Shown here: positions 17,578 to 24,856 of the stretch, in pieces
How positions within the stretch are numbered: the first letter of the stretch is position 1
Layout: each line of letters starts with the position of its first letter
From: Candidatus Latescibacterota bacterium
Lineage (GTDB): Bacteria; Latescibacterota; UBA2968; UBA8231
DNA: 64,000 bases
Direction of reading: 5' to 3'
NCBI GenBank assembly: GCA_022826515.1
Contig: JAJDUT010000135.1
Coordinates: 30,062-94,061 of the forward strand
The notes under the pieces: model-generated
What the model was told of the DNA's origin: nothing
Databases searched by the model: none
What the model saw: only the letters and a program-made list of their open reading frames with translations
Position numbers and translations under genes: made by a program

Positions 17578-20126
17578 TACTGCACGAGATTGAACTTGCG
17601 CGTCTGCAGGAACGAACCGGCCTCCAAGCGGTAGAAGTACAGACCGCTGGACACGGCGTGCCCGCGCTGGTCGCGGCCGTCCCAAGTGATGGAATACTGG
17701 CCGGATGCCAAGGCTCCCGACAACAGGGAGACGACACGCTGCCCGCTGAGGTTGTATATCTCCAGCCTCACGAAGAAATCTTCACCCATACCGGCAGCGG
17801 GGATGGTGAAGGGGATGATGGTGGTGCCGTTGAAGGGGTTGGGGTAGTTCTGCCCCAGCAGGAAGCTCGACGGCCGAGGATCGTCGCTGCCCCCGGTCAC
17901 GGCCGTGATCATACCGGAATTGTCGCCCCCCGGCGTGGGCTGGTCGAGGAAGCCGAAGCGGGACGGATCCTCCGGCAGACGCCCATAGGAGACATCGTCG
18001 AGCTGGCTGCCAAAGGACACGAGATCCAGCAGCGCCCCGCCATTGCTCGCCGCGTCGGTGAGAGTCACCACTTCGCCGGATTGCGAGAGCTTGAAGTTGG
18101 CGTGCAGCCCCGGGGCGTCGCCTTCATCGTCATCGGCCCATACCACGAGGCTGGCACCGGGAGCCAGTACCGTCCCTCCGGGCAGGCTCCACTTGTGCAG
18201 ATCCTCGGTGTCGTCGCTGAGGAACATCCCCGACAGATCCACCGGCTCGTCACTGACATTGGTCAGCTCGACCCAGTCGTCGCTGTCGCCTTGGGGATCG
18301 AGGACGGCCCCCCGGTTGGCCGCCATCAGCTCGGTGATCCAGATCGGGCTGGTGGCGGCCAGCGGCGCGTTGGCGAGCAAGGCATAGACATCGTGCTCTG
18401 CACCGGCCGGAGCATAGGCGACCGTGCCGAAGCCGTCGTCGGCGCGAGCCTCGACATAGTAGCGGATCCAGCCCCTGTCGGGCAGGGGCAGATGGACACC
18501 GTAGGTGCCGTCATTGGCCGAGCCATCGCCGTGGGCACCGTCGTCGAGCATGACCAAGGTGCTGAAGGCCCCGGTCAGACCGGAGGACCAATGCAGTAGC
18601 ACCTCAGCCACGGCGGGCGTGGCCACGAGGCTAGCGGTGATGTGTGCCTGCGCGCTGGTGCGCTCCGCGTTCACGGCGAGGATCTCGGGAGAAGGCCGAT
18701 TAACCTCGGCGTGGGACAGGAGGAAGTCGCGCCGCTCCTTCACGAAGCGCTCCAGCTCGGCGGGGCTGGCCTCGAAGGCCTCGGTGGTGTAGAGCTTGCG
18801 AGGGTCAGCTCGCACCTCGGCCTCGATGAGTTGCTCGTACTGCTCCACCTGTGGCCCCAAGGTCTCCCAGGTCAGCGACCGGTTCAGCACGGTACGCACA
18901 TGGGCGAGGTAGCGCTGCCGCAGAGCAGGTACGCCCAGCAACTGGCTGATGACAGGTCGGTCGCTGTTGTCTTCGCCCTCCATGGGATCGCGGGTGATCA
19001 GCCTAGCGTTGAGGGCTTCGTTACCGTCGTACTGGAGGGGGTGCAGGCGTCCGCTCTCGGGCTCGTAGTAGAGCTGGTAGTCTGACCCCTTGGTCAGGTA
19101 GCTGTCGTCGTCCGCAAGGACGCTCTCCACGGCGAGGAACCACAACCAGCGGTCCACGTCCATGATCGGTTCGAGAGCCTCCGCTAGCTGATCGGCGGGC
19201 GTGCTGTTGAGCACCTCACACAGCGCGATCAGGTCCCATGGGGCATCGGTGTTTTCCGCCTTGAGCAGATAGAGGGACTCGTACGCGGTCGGATCGTCGC
19301 CCAGATAGGTCAATGCCCTTTCGCCGCCGAAGGCGGCGCCACCTGGCTGCCCTCCGGGTTGTGCCCCGCCCCCTGGGGGTTGCCGGCCCGGGTTGGTTGC
19401 CGTCGTGTCGGCGCTGGGTGGTGTTCCGCCCCTTGGGGGCCGTTGGCCCGGGTTGGCTCCCGCGCCATCCGGTTGGCCACCCCCCGCACGGCCGGTCTCG
19501 ACCTTCCAGCGGTCGCCGTCGTTGCTGGGAAACCACTCGGCCACCATGTCGGCGTTGATCTGCTGGACATTGGCGTACACTCCCCAGTTCTGCCCGTTGA
19601 TGGTCAGATGCACGTGGTTGGCCCTGGGCGTGGGGACGTAGTTGCGAGCCTCGTGGAAGTAGAGGACCTCGCGCATGAAGGAGGGATCCAGATAGGCATT
19701 GTGGAGATTGAGGGTCCGGTAGCCCATCAGCGTCTGGTCTTCGTCGACGAAGTCCAACTCGATGTTGAAGGACTTCTTCTCGGAGTCCCCCGTCCTCGTG
19801 TAGGATGTGTTGCCGCGGAAGCGCACACCCACCTCGGGATAGGTGACGCCCTCCACGGTCAGGTCGGCGAGGATGTTCTCGCCGGTGCCGTAGTTGGCGG
19901 TGAGCTGGTCCCACCAGTCGGCTGGCTCGAAACGCAGCTCAAATGTCCGCAGGACCGTCTCATCGTACAGGGTACTGGCCGACGGCCCGGACTGGATTAG
20001 CGTGGACCCATCATCGCTCAGGTGTATGCTGGGCGACAGATCAGCCTGTAGAGCCGTCCTTGACAGCAACGAGAAGATGAAGAGCAGGGCACCCCCGATG
20101 GGGCGCGAGAACAGACTGGCTGACAT
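17577..20126 (-). CDS. Secreted CotH kinase-family protein with lamin-tail and FlgD-like C-terminus
   Basis: An 849-residue exported protein. After a signal peptide (GALLFIFSLLSRTALQA) comes a CotH-type atypical kinase domain about 50-460 (RFRGNTSYTRTGDSEKKSFNIE, INGQNWGVYANVQQINADM, PLQYDGNEALN). It is interrupted near 208-262 by a Gly/Pro/Gln-rich low-complexity insert. A lamin-tail domain follows about 590-730 (ITELMAANRGAVLDPQGDSDDWVELTN), then a FlgD-like module from ~765 (LGQNYPNPFNGTTIIPFT ... SSGLYFYRLEAGSF) that FCB bacteria use on surface or secreted proteins. AAAGGA precedes the ATG. The DUF4956 gene lies 36 bases upstream. Confidence 0.88.
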   Translation of the reverse strand: MSASLFSRPIGGALLFIFSLLSRTALQADLSPSIHLSDDGSTLIQSGPSASTLYDETVLRTFELRFEPADWWDQLTANYGTGENILADLTVEGVTYPEVGVRFRGNTSYTRTGDSEKKSFNIELDFVDEDQTLMGYRTLNLHNAYLDPSFMREVLYFHEARNYVPTPRANHVHLTINGQNWGVYANVQQINADMVAEWFPSNDGDRWKVETGRAGGGQPDGAGANPGQRPPRGGTPPSADTTATNPGRQPPGGGAQPGGQPGGAAFGGERALTYLGDDPTAYESLYLLKAENTDAPWDLIALCEVLNSTPADQLAEALEPIMDVDRWLWFLAVESVLADDDSYLTKGSDYQLYYEPESGRLHPLQYDGNEALNARLITRDPMEGEDNSDRPVISQLLGVPALRQRYLAHVRTVLNRSLTWETLGPQVEQYEQLIEAEVRADPRKLYTTEAFEASPAELERFVKERRDFLLSHAEVNRPSPEILAVNAERTSAQAHITASLVATPAVAEVLLHWSSGLTGAFSTLVMLDDGAHGDGSANDGTYGVHLPLPDRGWIRYYVEARADDGFGTVAYAPAGAEHDVYALLANAPLAATSPIWITELMAANRGAVLDPQGDSDDWVELTNVSDEPVDLSGMFLSDDTEDLHKWSLPGGTVLAPGASLVVWADDDEGDAPGLHANFKLSQSGEVVTLTDAASNGGALLDLVSFGSQLDDVSYGRLPEDPSRFGFLDQPTPGGDNSGMITAVTGGSDDPRPSSFLLGQNYPNPFNGTTIIPFTIPAAGMGEDFFVRLEIYNLSGQRVVSLLSGALASGQYSITWDGRDQRGHAVSSGLYFYRLEAGSFLQTRKFNLVQ

Positions 20127-20162
20127 GGCGTTGTCCTTTCTGAATGGCGAGTGGTGGAGTGA

Positions 20163-20843
20163 TCAGTCGTAATCTTCGTCGAAGAATAAGTTCACGCGAC
20201 CGATCTGGGGCAGGTCGCGCAGTTCCGAGACCAGACGGCTGGAGGCATCCTCGTTCCGAAGACTCACGTAGAAGGAGAGCTCGAGATCGTCCCCCCCGGC
20301 TTGGGACTGGGTGTTGACAAGGTGATGGCGGCGGCAGAAGCGGCGTAGGATGTCGGGGTAGGGAGCTTCCATCCCGGCACTCGGTATGTAGGTCATCTGC
20401 AGCAGGTAGTCGCGTTGACGGCGGGAGCGCGACTGGACCTTCTCGACACCCAGCATGGTCAGACCGATCACCATGGTCCCGCCGAGGGAGATGGTGGCCA
20501 GACCGACACCGGCAGCCATGCCCCCGGCGAGGCTGAAGAAGATGAAGACGATGTCGCGCACGTCCTTGACTGCGGTGCGGAAGCGGATGATGGACATGGC
20601 ACCGACCAGCCCGAAAGCCCGGGCCAGGTTGTTGCCAATGACCATGATGACGATGCAGGTGATCATCGCCAGAACGATCAATGCGCTGACGAAGTTGTTG
20701 GCATTGCTCGACCGGTGCGTGACCCAGCGGTAGAAGCGAGCGACCATCAGACCGCACACCAAGGCCACGGCCAAGTTGGTGGCCGCCTGTTGCGGACTCA
20801 AGGCCAGTGAGACCAGGCCACTCACATCCTGGAAGGCATTCAC
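20163..20843 (-). CDS. DUF4956 membrane protein
   Basis: A 226-residue protein with about four membrane helices (NLAVALVCGLMVARFY, NFVSALIVLAMITCIVIMVIG, IVFIFFSLAGGMAAGVGL, TMVIGLTMLGVEKV) around the DUF4956 signature NLARAFGLVGAMSIIRFRT, with a soluble C-terminal domain. The GTG at 20843 follows AGGTGA at the right distance and is preferred; the frame stays open upstream but there it overlaps the VTC remnant in another frame. DUF4956 proteins typically sit with VTC polyphosphate polymerases and CotH kinases, as here. Confidence 0.85.
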   Translation of the reverse strand: MNAFQDVSGLVSLALSPQQAATNLAVALVCGLMVARFYRWVTHRSSNANNFVSALIVLAMITCIVIMVIGNNLARAFGLVGAMSIIRFRTAVKDVRDIVFIFFSLAGGMAAGVGLATISLGGTMVIGLTMLGVEKVQSRSRRQRDYLLQMTYIPSAGMEAPYPDILRRFCRRHHLVNTQSQAGGDDLELSFYVSLRNEDASSRLVSELRDLPQIGRVNLFFDEDYD

Positions 20844-20857
20844 GGGCTCACCTGCCG

Positions 20858-21073
20858 CTAGCCGGGGCCCGATGATCGCCGTGGCAGATCGTGATCGTCG
20901 AGGCAGTTGCAGTACTTGGAGAACGAGGCACGCCTCAGACCAAAGTCGCTGACGATGCTCTTGAGCCACGAAGGACTGGTGCCGTAGTGCTTGACCTCGA
21001 CCACCGTATCGCGCCGTGCCCGCACGATCCCATGGGTCGTGCGGCGAGTCGCATCTTCTCCCTTTCCTTGCGC
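20858..21073 (-). pseudogene. VTC-type polyphosphate polymerase, C-terminal remnant
   Basis: In the frame ending at the TAG at 20858, the translation reads DTVVEVKHYGTSPSWLKSI and then VSDFGLRRASFSKYCNCLDD, which is the characteristic C-terminal end of VTC-domain polyphosphate polymerases. Upstream the frame closes at a TAA (21074-21076), so only about 50-70 residues of a normally ~250-residue catalytic domain remain. The stop is 15 bases before the DUF4956 GTG, exactly where the complete gene would sit in the usual VTC-DUF4956-CotH order. A GTG at 21025 could start a short peptide, but catalysis is lost. Confidence 0.75.
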
Positions 21074-21139
21074 TTATTGCTATTGACTGTGATAACAAAT
21101 GGTTCGGGTACTGTCCCTTAGACAATCCATTCCCCTCAC

Positions 21140-21319
21140 TCATTCCCAACAGCGGCGTCTTTTTTCCTTAACTGATGTTACGCAGCGGCTATCGTCTGTG
21201 TCGCCGAACGTGCGGAAGGCGGAGAAGTCAACGTCTGGATCGTAGTCGTGGCGCACTGTCATCGGCGTACAACCTATGAGTAGGGCCACGAGCGAACTGG
21301 CGCAAAGCGCGGCTTTCAT
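21140..21319 (-). pseudogene. DUF4136-like lipoprotein, 5' fragment
   Basis: A 59-codon frame with a strong AAGGAGG 7 bases before ATG 21319. It encodes a lipoprotein signal (SSLVALLIGC lipobox) and then VRHDYDPDVDFSAFRTFG, the typical start of DUF4136 lipoproteins (normally ~170-190 residues). Homology stops near 21200; the frame then runs through the IS terminal repeat and ends at 21140. It is therefore a truncated gene whose 3' part was lost at the left end of the mobile element. Confidence 0.6.
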
Positions 21320-21476
21320 AATGCGCCTCCTTGCATGAGATGATGGTGATGTTCAACGCGCATCGTATTGAAGCAACATGTGTACCACGCAAGCGCATTT
21401 TTCGGCAAAATGTCGTTTTACAGTGGGCAGAGCCTTGCATTTGGTGCAAAAGTGCCGAAGACCTACATGGGGCGAA

Positions 21477-21494
21477 TTCGACCATTTGGTCGAA
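21477..21494. promoter_or_regulatory. Operator-like palindrome 1 over a candidate promoter
   Basis: TTCGACCATTTGGTCGAA is a perfect 8-base palindrome with a 2-base centre. A plus-strand TATAAT lies at 21507-21512, so the palindrome would cover its -35 region. The spacing and symmetry fit a TetR- or MarR-type dimer site. No regulator gene is present beside it. Confidence 0.5.
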
Positions 21495-21569
21495 ACAGCG
21501 AGAGTTTATAATGGCATAATATCATGTTTTTATTTGACCTACGACTAATTCAACCAAAGTCGAAAAAAT

Positions 21570-21583
21570 CGACCAAATGGTCG
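21570..21583. promoter_or_regulatory. Operator-like palindrome 2
   Basis: CGACCAAATGGTCG repeats the core CGACCA-N2-TGGTCG of the palindrome 93 bases to the left. Two copies of the same dyad in an AT-rich stretch between opposed gene fragments suggest a shared operator pair. Confidence 0.5.
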
Positions 21584-21637
21584 CTGGTAAAACGGCTCTG
21601 ACGCGCTGGCATTTCGGTTGGTGAGCAGCAAGCCGAC

Positions 21638-21669
21638 AAAAAAACGCGGAGTAGCTTGGCTACTCCGCG
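21638..21669 (-). terminator. Rho-independent terminator, leftward
   Basis: A perfect 11-base stem, CGCGGAGTAGC (21645-21655) with GCTACTCCGCG (21659-21669) and a 3-base loop, is followed on the minus strand by seven T. It would stop leftward transcription coming from the NUDIX/HDAC operon before it enters the DUF4136 fragment. Confidence 0.75.
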
Positions 21670-21681
21670 CAGTGAAGGAAA

Positions 21682-21858
21682 ATGGGAATTCGGGAACGCA
21701 CCCAAAGAAATCACTGTTTTATGGCCTTGTATGCCGCCGCTCGCTTGGAGGGCCTGCGAATCAAGCACCAACTCAATAACTTTGCGCTGCGATCAAGGCT
21801 CTATCTCAAGGCCCTTCGATCTGCCTTTGAGGAGCTACAAACACTCAAAACTGCGTAA
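21682..21858 (+). pseudogene. Transposase C-terminal remnant
   Basis: A 58-codon frame (MGIRERTQRNHCFMALYAAA, then RLEGLRIKHQLNNFALRSRL, ending in LQTLKTA) that looks like the C-terminal helix region of a DDE transposase. Its TAA lies within the right inverted repeat, as is usual for an IS gene ending at its terminus. The catalytic domain is missing, so it cannot be active. The family is not assigned. Confidence 0.55.
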
Positions 21859-21867
21859 CGTCAGTCC

Positions 21868-22812
21868 TTAAGCCGCCAGCAGGGCCCTTAGGTGAGCGGC
21901 CACCGAAGCGGCAGTCCCCTCTAAGTCGTATCCGCCCTCTAGCAAGGAGACGATGCGGCCCTCGCAGTGGCGGGTGGCGAGCTGGAGCACTAACTCGGTT
22001 AGCTGACCATAGCCTTCTGCGCTGAGCAGGATCTGCCCGAGGGGGTCGTTGCGATGGGCGTCAAAACCGGCCGACAAGAGGATGAAGTCGGGTCGGAACT
22101 GGTCTATAGCTGGAATGATGGTGTTGGTGAAGTGGCCGAGGTAATCGGCATCGGTGCTGCCAGCCGGAACCGGGATGTTCAAGGTTTGGCCGTGGCCCGC
22201 TCCTATCCCGCGCTCGTCGGCTGTACCAGTACCCGGATAGAGGGGAGATTGGTGGATGCTGCTAAAAAACACGGAGCCGTCTTCTTCAAAGATGTGCTGT
22301 GTGCCATTGCCGTGATGGACGTCCCAGTCGATAATCGCCACTTTGTCGCAGCCGCATTCAGCCCGCAGGTAATGAGCGGCGACCGCCGCATTATTGAAAA
22401 AGCAAAAGCCCATGATTTGCTCGACTTCGGCGTGATGGCCCGGAGGCCGCATACAGCAAAAGGCGTGGTCGGCGTGGCCGGCGAGTAGGGCGTCGATGGC
22501 GGTTAAGGGAGCTCCGGCCGCTAGGAGGGCGGCACGGTACGTGTCTGAAGAGAATTCGCTATCACGGCTCACATAGACGGAATACTCGACCTGTGCGAGG
22601 TCCGCTACTCGGTCCAAGTGGACTGGCGAGTGGGCTCTGAGCAGGGCGCGACGCGGTGCTGGCTGCGGCTGGAGGTGCAGCATTTCGTCCCACAGCGAGC
22701 GATCTTTTAGATGTTGGACAATGGATTCCAAGCGCACGCGGCGCTCTGGATGCCCCGCGCCCGTGTCGTGCAACAAGACGTCGGGGTGATAGATCAAGGC
22801 CGTCCTAGCCAC
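21868..22812 (-). CDS. Histone deacetylase-family (AcuC-like) deacetylase
   Basis: A 314-residue class II HDAC-like protein, a zinc-dependent amide hydrolase acting on acetyl-lysine, acetylpolyamines or related amides. Visible catalytic marks are RPPGHHAEVEQIMGFCFFNN (tandem His), IIDWDVHHGNGTQ (metal Asp and His), LLSAGFDAHRNDPLG (second metal Asp) and LEGGYDLEG (transition-state Tyr). The GTG start overlaps the NUDIX stop by 8 bases. The TAA stop lies inside the target duplication of the downstream IS relic, so the coding part escaped damage. Confidence 0.92.
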   Translation of the reverse strand: MARTALIYHPDVLLHDTGAGHPERRVRLESIVQHLKDRSLWDEMLHLQPQPAPRRALLRAHSPVHLDRVADLAQVEYSVYVSRDSEFSSDTYRAALLAAGAPLTAIDALLAGHADHAFCCMRPPGHHAEVEQIMGFCFFNNAAVAAHYLRAECGCDKVAIIDWDVHHGNGTQHIFEEDGSVFFSSIHQSPLYPGTGTADERGIGAGHGQTLNIPVPAGSTDADYLGHFTNTIIPAIDQFRPDFILLSAGFDAHRNDPLGQILLSAEGYGQLTELVLQLATRHCEGRIVSLLEGGYDLEGTAASVAAHLRALLAA

Positions 22813-23266
22813 AGTTTACCACTTCTCCTGCGTCGATGGATGCAATGGCGCGGCGTCCGAGGATGCGGATGTCTTCGGCGATGGCCGCATCGCCCAAGGC
22901 GGCGTGGTCGCACCAGCGCAATTGCGTGGATTCGCGGGGGTTGACGCGGGCGTGTCCACTTATGACGCGGCTAAAGTAAATCAGGTCTATGTGCTGATGG
23001 CCCGGTTCGATGTCCTCTAGGAGGATACACGCGGGTTGGTACAGGACGGCAACTTGTCCCCACTGCTCTTGTCGGCCCAACAACTCGACGGTCAGACCAG
23101 TTTCTTCGCGCACTTCGCGGAGGGCGGCTTCTTCAGGCAGTTCGCCTGGGTCGATGTGGCCGCCTGGGGGCAGCCAAGCCTGCATTTTCTTGTGCCACAG
23201 CAAGAGGGTAGCTCCCTCGTGGACGACAAAGGTCGTCGCCGTAAAGTCGCGGGTGATTGCCGTCAA
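22805..23266 (-). CDS. NUDIX hydrolase
   Basis: A 153-residue NUDIX enzyme that hydrolyses a nucleoside-diphosphate-linked compound. The complete NUDIX box is visible as GGHIDPGELPEEAALREVRE followed by ETGL. Flanking strands (FVVHEGATLLLWHKKMQAWLPPGG) match the usual fold. The start is a TTG at 23266. It is the first gene of a two-gene minus-strand unit with the HDAC-like enzyme, and the reading frames overlap. Substrate unknown. Confidence 0.88.
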   Translation of the reverse strand: MTAITRDFTATTFVVHEGATLLLWHKKMQAWLPPGGHIDPGELPEEAALREVREETGLTVELLGRQEQWGQVAVLYQPACILLEDIEPGHQHIDLIYFSRVISGHARVNPRESTQLRWCDHAALGDAAIAEDIRILGRRAIASIDAGEVVNCG

Positions 23267-23381
23267 GGTGTCCGCTCGTCGCGCGTTTGATGGAGAAAAA
23301 ACAAGGCGTTTGCAGTGCGCCGGAGGTCAATATAGCCGGTCACTTGGTGGAACGAAAGCTCGCGATAGCTCCCGCGCTGCA

Positions 23382-23409
23382 TTGACCAGCTTTTCTCGCC
23401 AATTATTTT
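23382..23409 (+). promoter_or_regulatory. Possible promoter of the E2 acyltransferase gene
   Basis: TTGACC (23382-23387), 16 bases, TATTTT (23404-23409), ending 38 bases before the ATG at 23448. The spacing is slightly short and the -10 is imperfect. Confidence 0.35.
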
Positions 23410-23447
23410 ACAAGGCTGACTTTGCATCCCTTTAGACTGAGAGAGAT

Positions 23448-24737
23448 ATGGCTACTGAGATCGTCATGCCCAAATTGGGGCTGACCATGGAAAGCGGCGC
23501 AATAAGCGCTTGGTTGGTAGAAGAAGGCCAGGAAGTACAAAAGGGCCAGGCCTTGTTGGAAATCGCCACCGACAAGGTGACGATGGAAGTCGAGGCGCAG
23601 GCCGATGGAATTCTGCGTAAAATTCTGGTGCCGGTCGGACAGGAAGTACCGGTATCGACGACGATCGGCGTCATCGCTACTGCTGACGAAGACATCGACT
23701 CGTACGTCGCCGCTGCTCCGAGCGGCCCAGCTCCATCGCCGTCCCCGGCTCCTGCTACTACTCCGAGCGACTCGGCTCCACCGGCAACTCCAGCTCCTGC
23801 CGCTGCTCCACCGTCAACTTCGGCTCCGCCAACCCCAGCCTCGCTAAGCCCAACTCCACAGGCTCCAGCCCCCTCCGTTGCTACCGACGGGCGGCGGCCG
23901 CATAAGACCTCGCCCAAAGCGCGCAAAATAGCTGCCGAGCACGGACTCGACCTGGCCGGCGTCAATGGCAGTGGTCCCGGTGGCCGGATCGTCAGTGCCG
24001 ATGTGCTGGCCTTGGTCGAACAAGCCCGGCTAGCCCCGGCTCCGACCCCAGCAGTCCCGGTCGCCGAAGGGCTGATTGAGTTGAGCCGGGCCGAGCAAGT
24101 GGCCGCCGAGCGGCTGACGGCCAGCTACCAACAGATCCCACACATTCACATCAGCATGGACGTGTCGGCCGTGTGGTTGCAGCAATTCCGCACCGGTTAC
24201 CAACTCGAAGGCAAGAAAATCTCCTTCAACGATTTGATCGTCAAAGCCACGGCCCGCACCCTCGGGGAATTCCCGCGCGTCAACAGCTTGGAAGAGGGCG
24301 GTCATTTTCGCTATGCCTCCCAAATCAACATCGGCGTTGCCGTGGCGGCCGAGCAGGGCTTGGTGGTTCCGGTTATTCGCGACGCAGCCGAAAAGACGAT
24401 CGAGGAAATCGCCTTAGAAGGAACGCGGCTGATCGACGCCGCACGCCGTGGCCAGTTGCAGCCCGACGATATGCTGGGCGGCACCTTCACCATCTCGAAT
24501 TTGGGTATGTTCGGCGTCTCCCGTTTTACCGCGATCATCAATCCCCCCCAAGTGGCGATCTTGGCTGTCGGGGCCATAGAGAACCGGGTGGTAGCTTCAG
24601 GAGCAGACGCATTTGCCGTGCGCCCGCAACTGACCTTGACGCTGGCCGCGGATCACCGCGTCGTCGATGGCGCGCTGGCCGCCCGTTTCCTCGCGCGGCT
24701 CAAGGAGGTACTAGAAACACCCGGCCTGCTCGGTTAG
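23448..24737 (+). CDS. Dihydrolipoamide acyltransferase (E2 component)
   Basis: A 429-residue E2 of a 2-oxoacid dehydrogenase complex. There is one lipoyl domain (1-80, lipoylated Lys43 in EIATDKVTMEVEA), a long Ala/Pro-rich hinge (~90-145), a peripheral-subunit-binding domain (KTSPKARKIAAEHGLDLAGV) and a catalytic acyltransferase domain ending with the active-site DHRVVDGALAARFL (His403). No E1 or E3 genes are adjacent, so its partners are encoded elsewhere and the substrate (pyruvate, branched-chain 2-oxoacids or acetoin) is open. The gene is followed by ftsH after ~120 bases in which I see nothing else. Confidence 0.9.
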   Translation: MATEIVMPKLGLTMESGAISAWLVEEGQEVQKGQALLEIATDKVTMEVEAQADGILRKILVPVGQEVPVSTTIGVIATADEDIDSYVAAAPSGPAPSPSPAPATTPSDSAPPATPAPAAAPPSTSAPPTPASLSPTPQAPAPSVATDGRRPHKTSPKARKIAAEHGLDLAGVNGSGPGGRIVSADVLALVEQARLAPAPTPAVPVAEGLIELSRAEQVAAERLTASYQQIPHIHISMDVSAVWLQQFRTGYQLEGKKISFNDLIVKATARTLGEFPRVNSLEEGGHFRYASQINIGVAVAAEQGLVVPVIRDAAEKTIEEIALEGTRLIDAARRGQLQPDDMLGGTFTISNLGMFGVSRFTAIINPPQVAILAVGAIENRVVASGADAFAVRPQLTLTLAADHRVVDGALAARFLARLKEVLETPGLLG

Positions 24738-24856
24738 CAGCCCCTCACCTTGACCCTATCTAGGCCGCCGGTTATCTTCAAAACCGCAAAAGTCAGGCCC
24801 TTTTACCCTTGTGTACCGGGGGTAGAAAAGCGCGTCCTGGCATCGGAAAACAACGC

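Larger units (their letters stand above)
21165..21871. mobile_element. Degenerate IS element with inverted ends and 7-bp target duplication
   Basis: CTGATGTTACGCAG (21172-21185) and CTGCGTAACGTCAG (21851-21864) are 14-base inverted repeats with one mismatch. Both are flanked directly by TCCTTAA (21165-21171 and 21865-21871), a good target duplication. The 693-base interior is too short for a whole transposase. It carries a transposase tail at the right end, a DUF4136 fragment at the left end, and AT-rich regulatory DNA with palindromes and a terminator between. The right target copy contains the stop codon of the HDAC gene. Interpreted as an internally deleted, chimeric IS. Confidence 0.65.

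Noticed and set aside
21050..21130. GGGTACTGTCCC-like stretch suggesting a REP/RAYT element
   Set aside because: Only a short partial dyad; no second arm, repeat partner or transposase of that type nearby.
20844..21149. N-terminal extension of the DUF4956 protein to 21149
   Set aside because: The extension has no membrane or domain features, and the same DNA in another frame encodes the VTC C-terminus; the GTG at 20843 has a good ribosome site.
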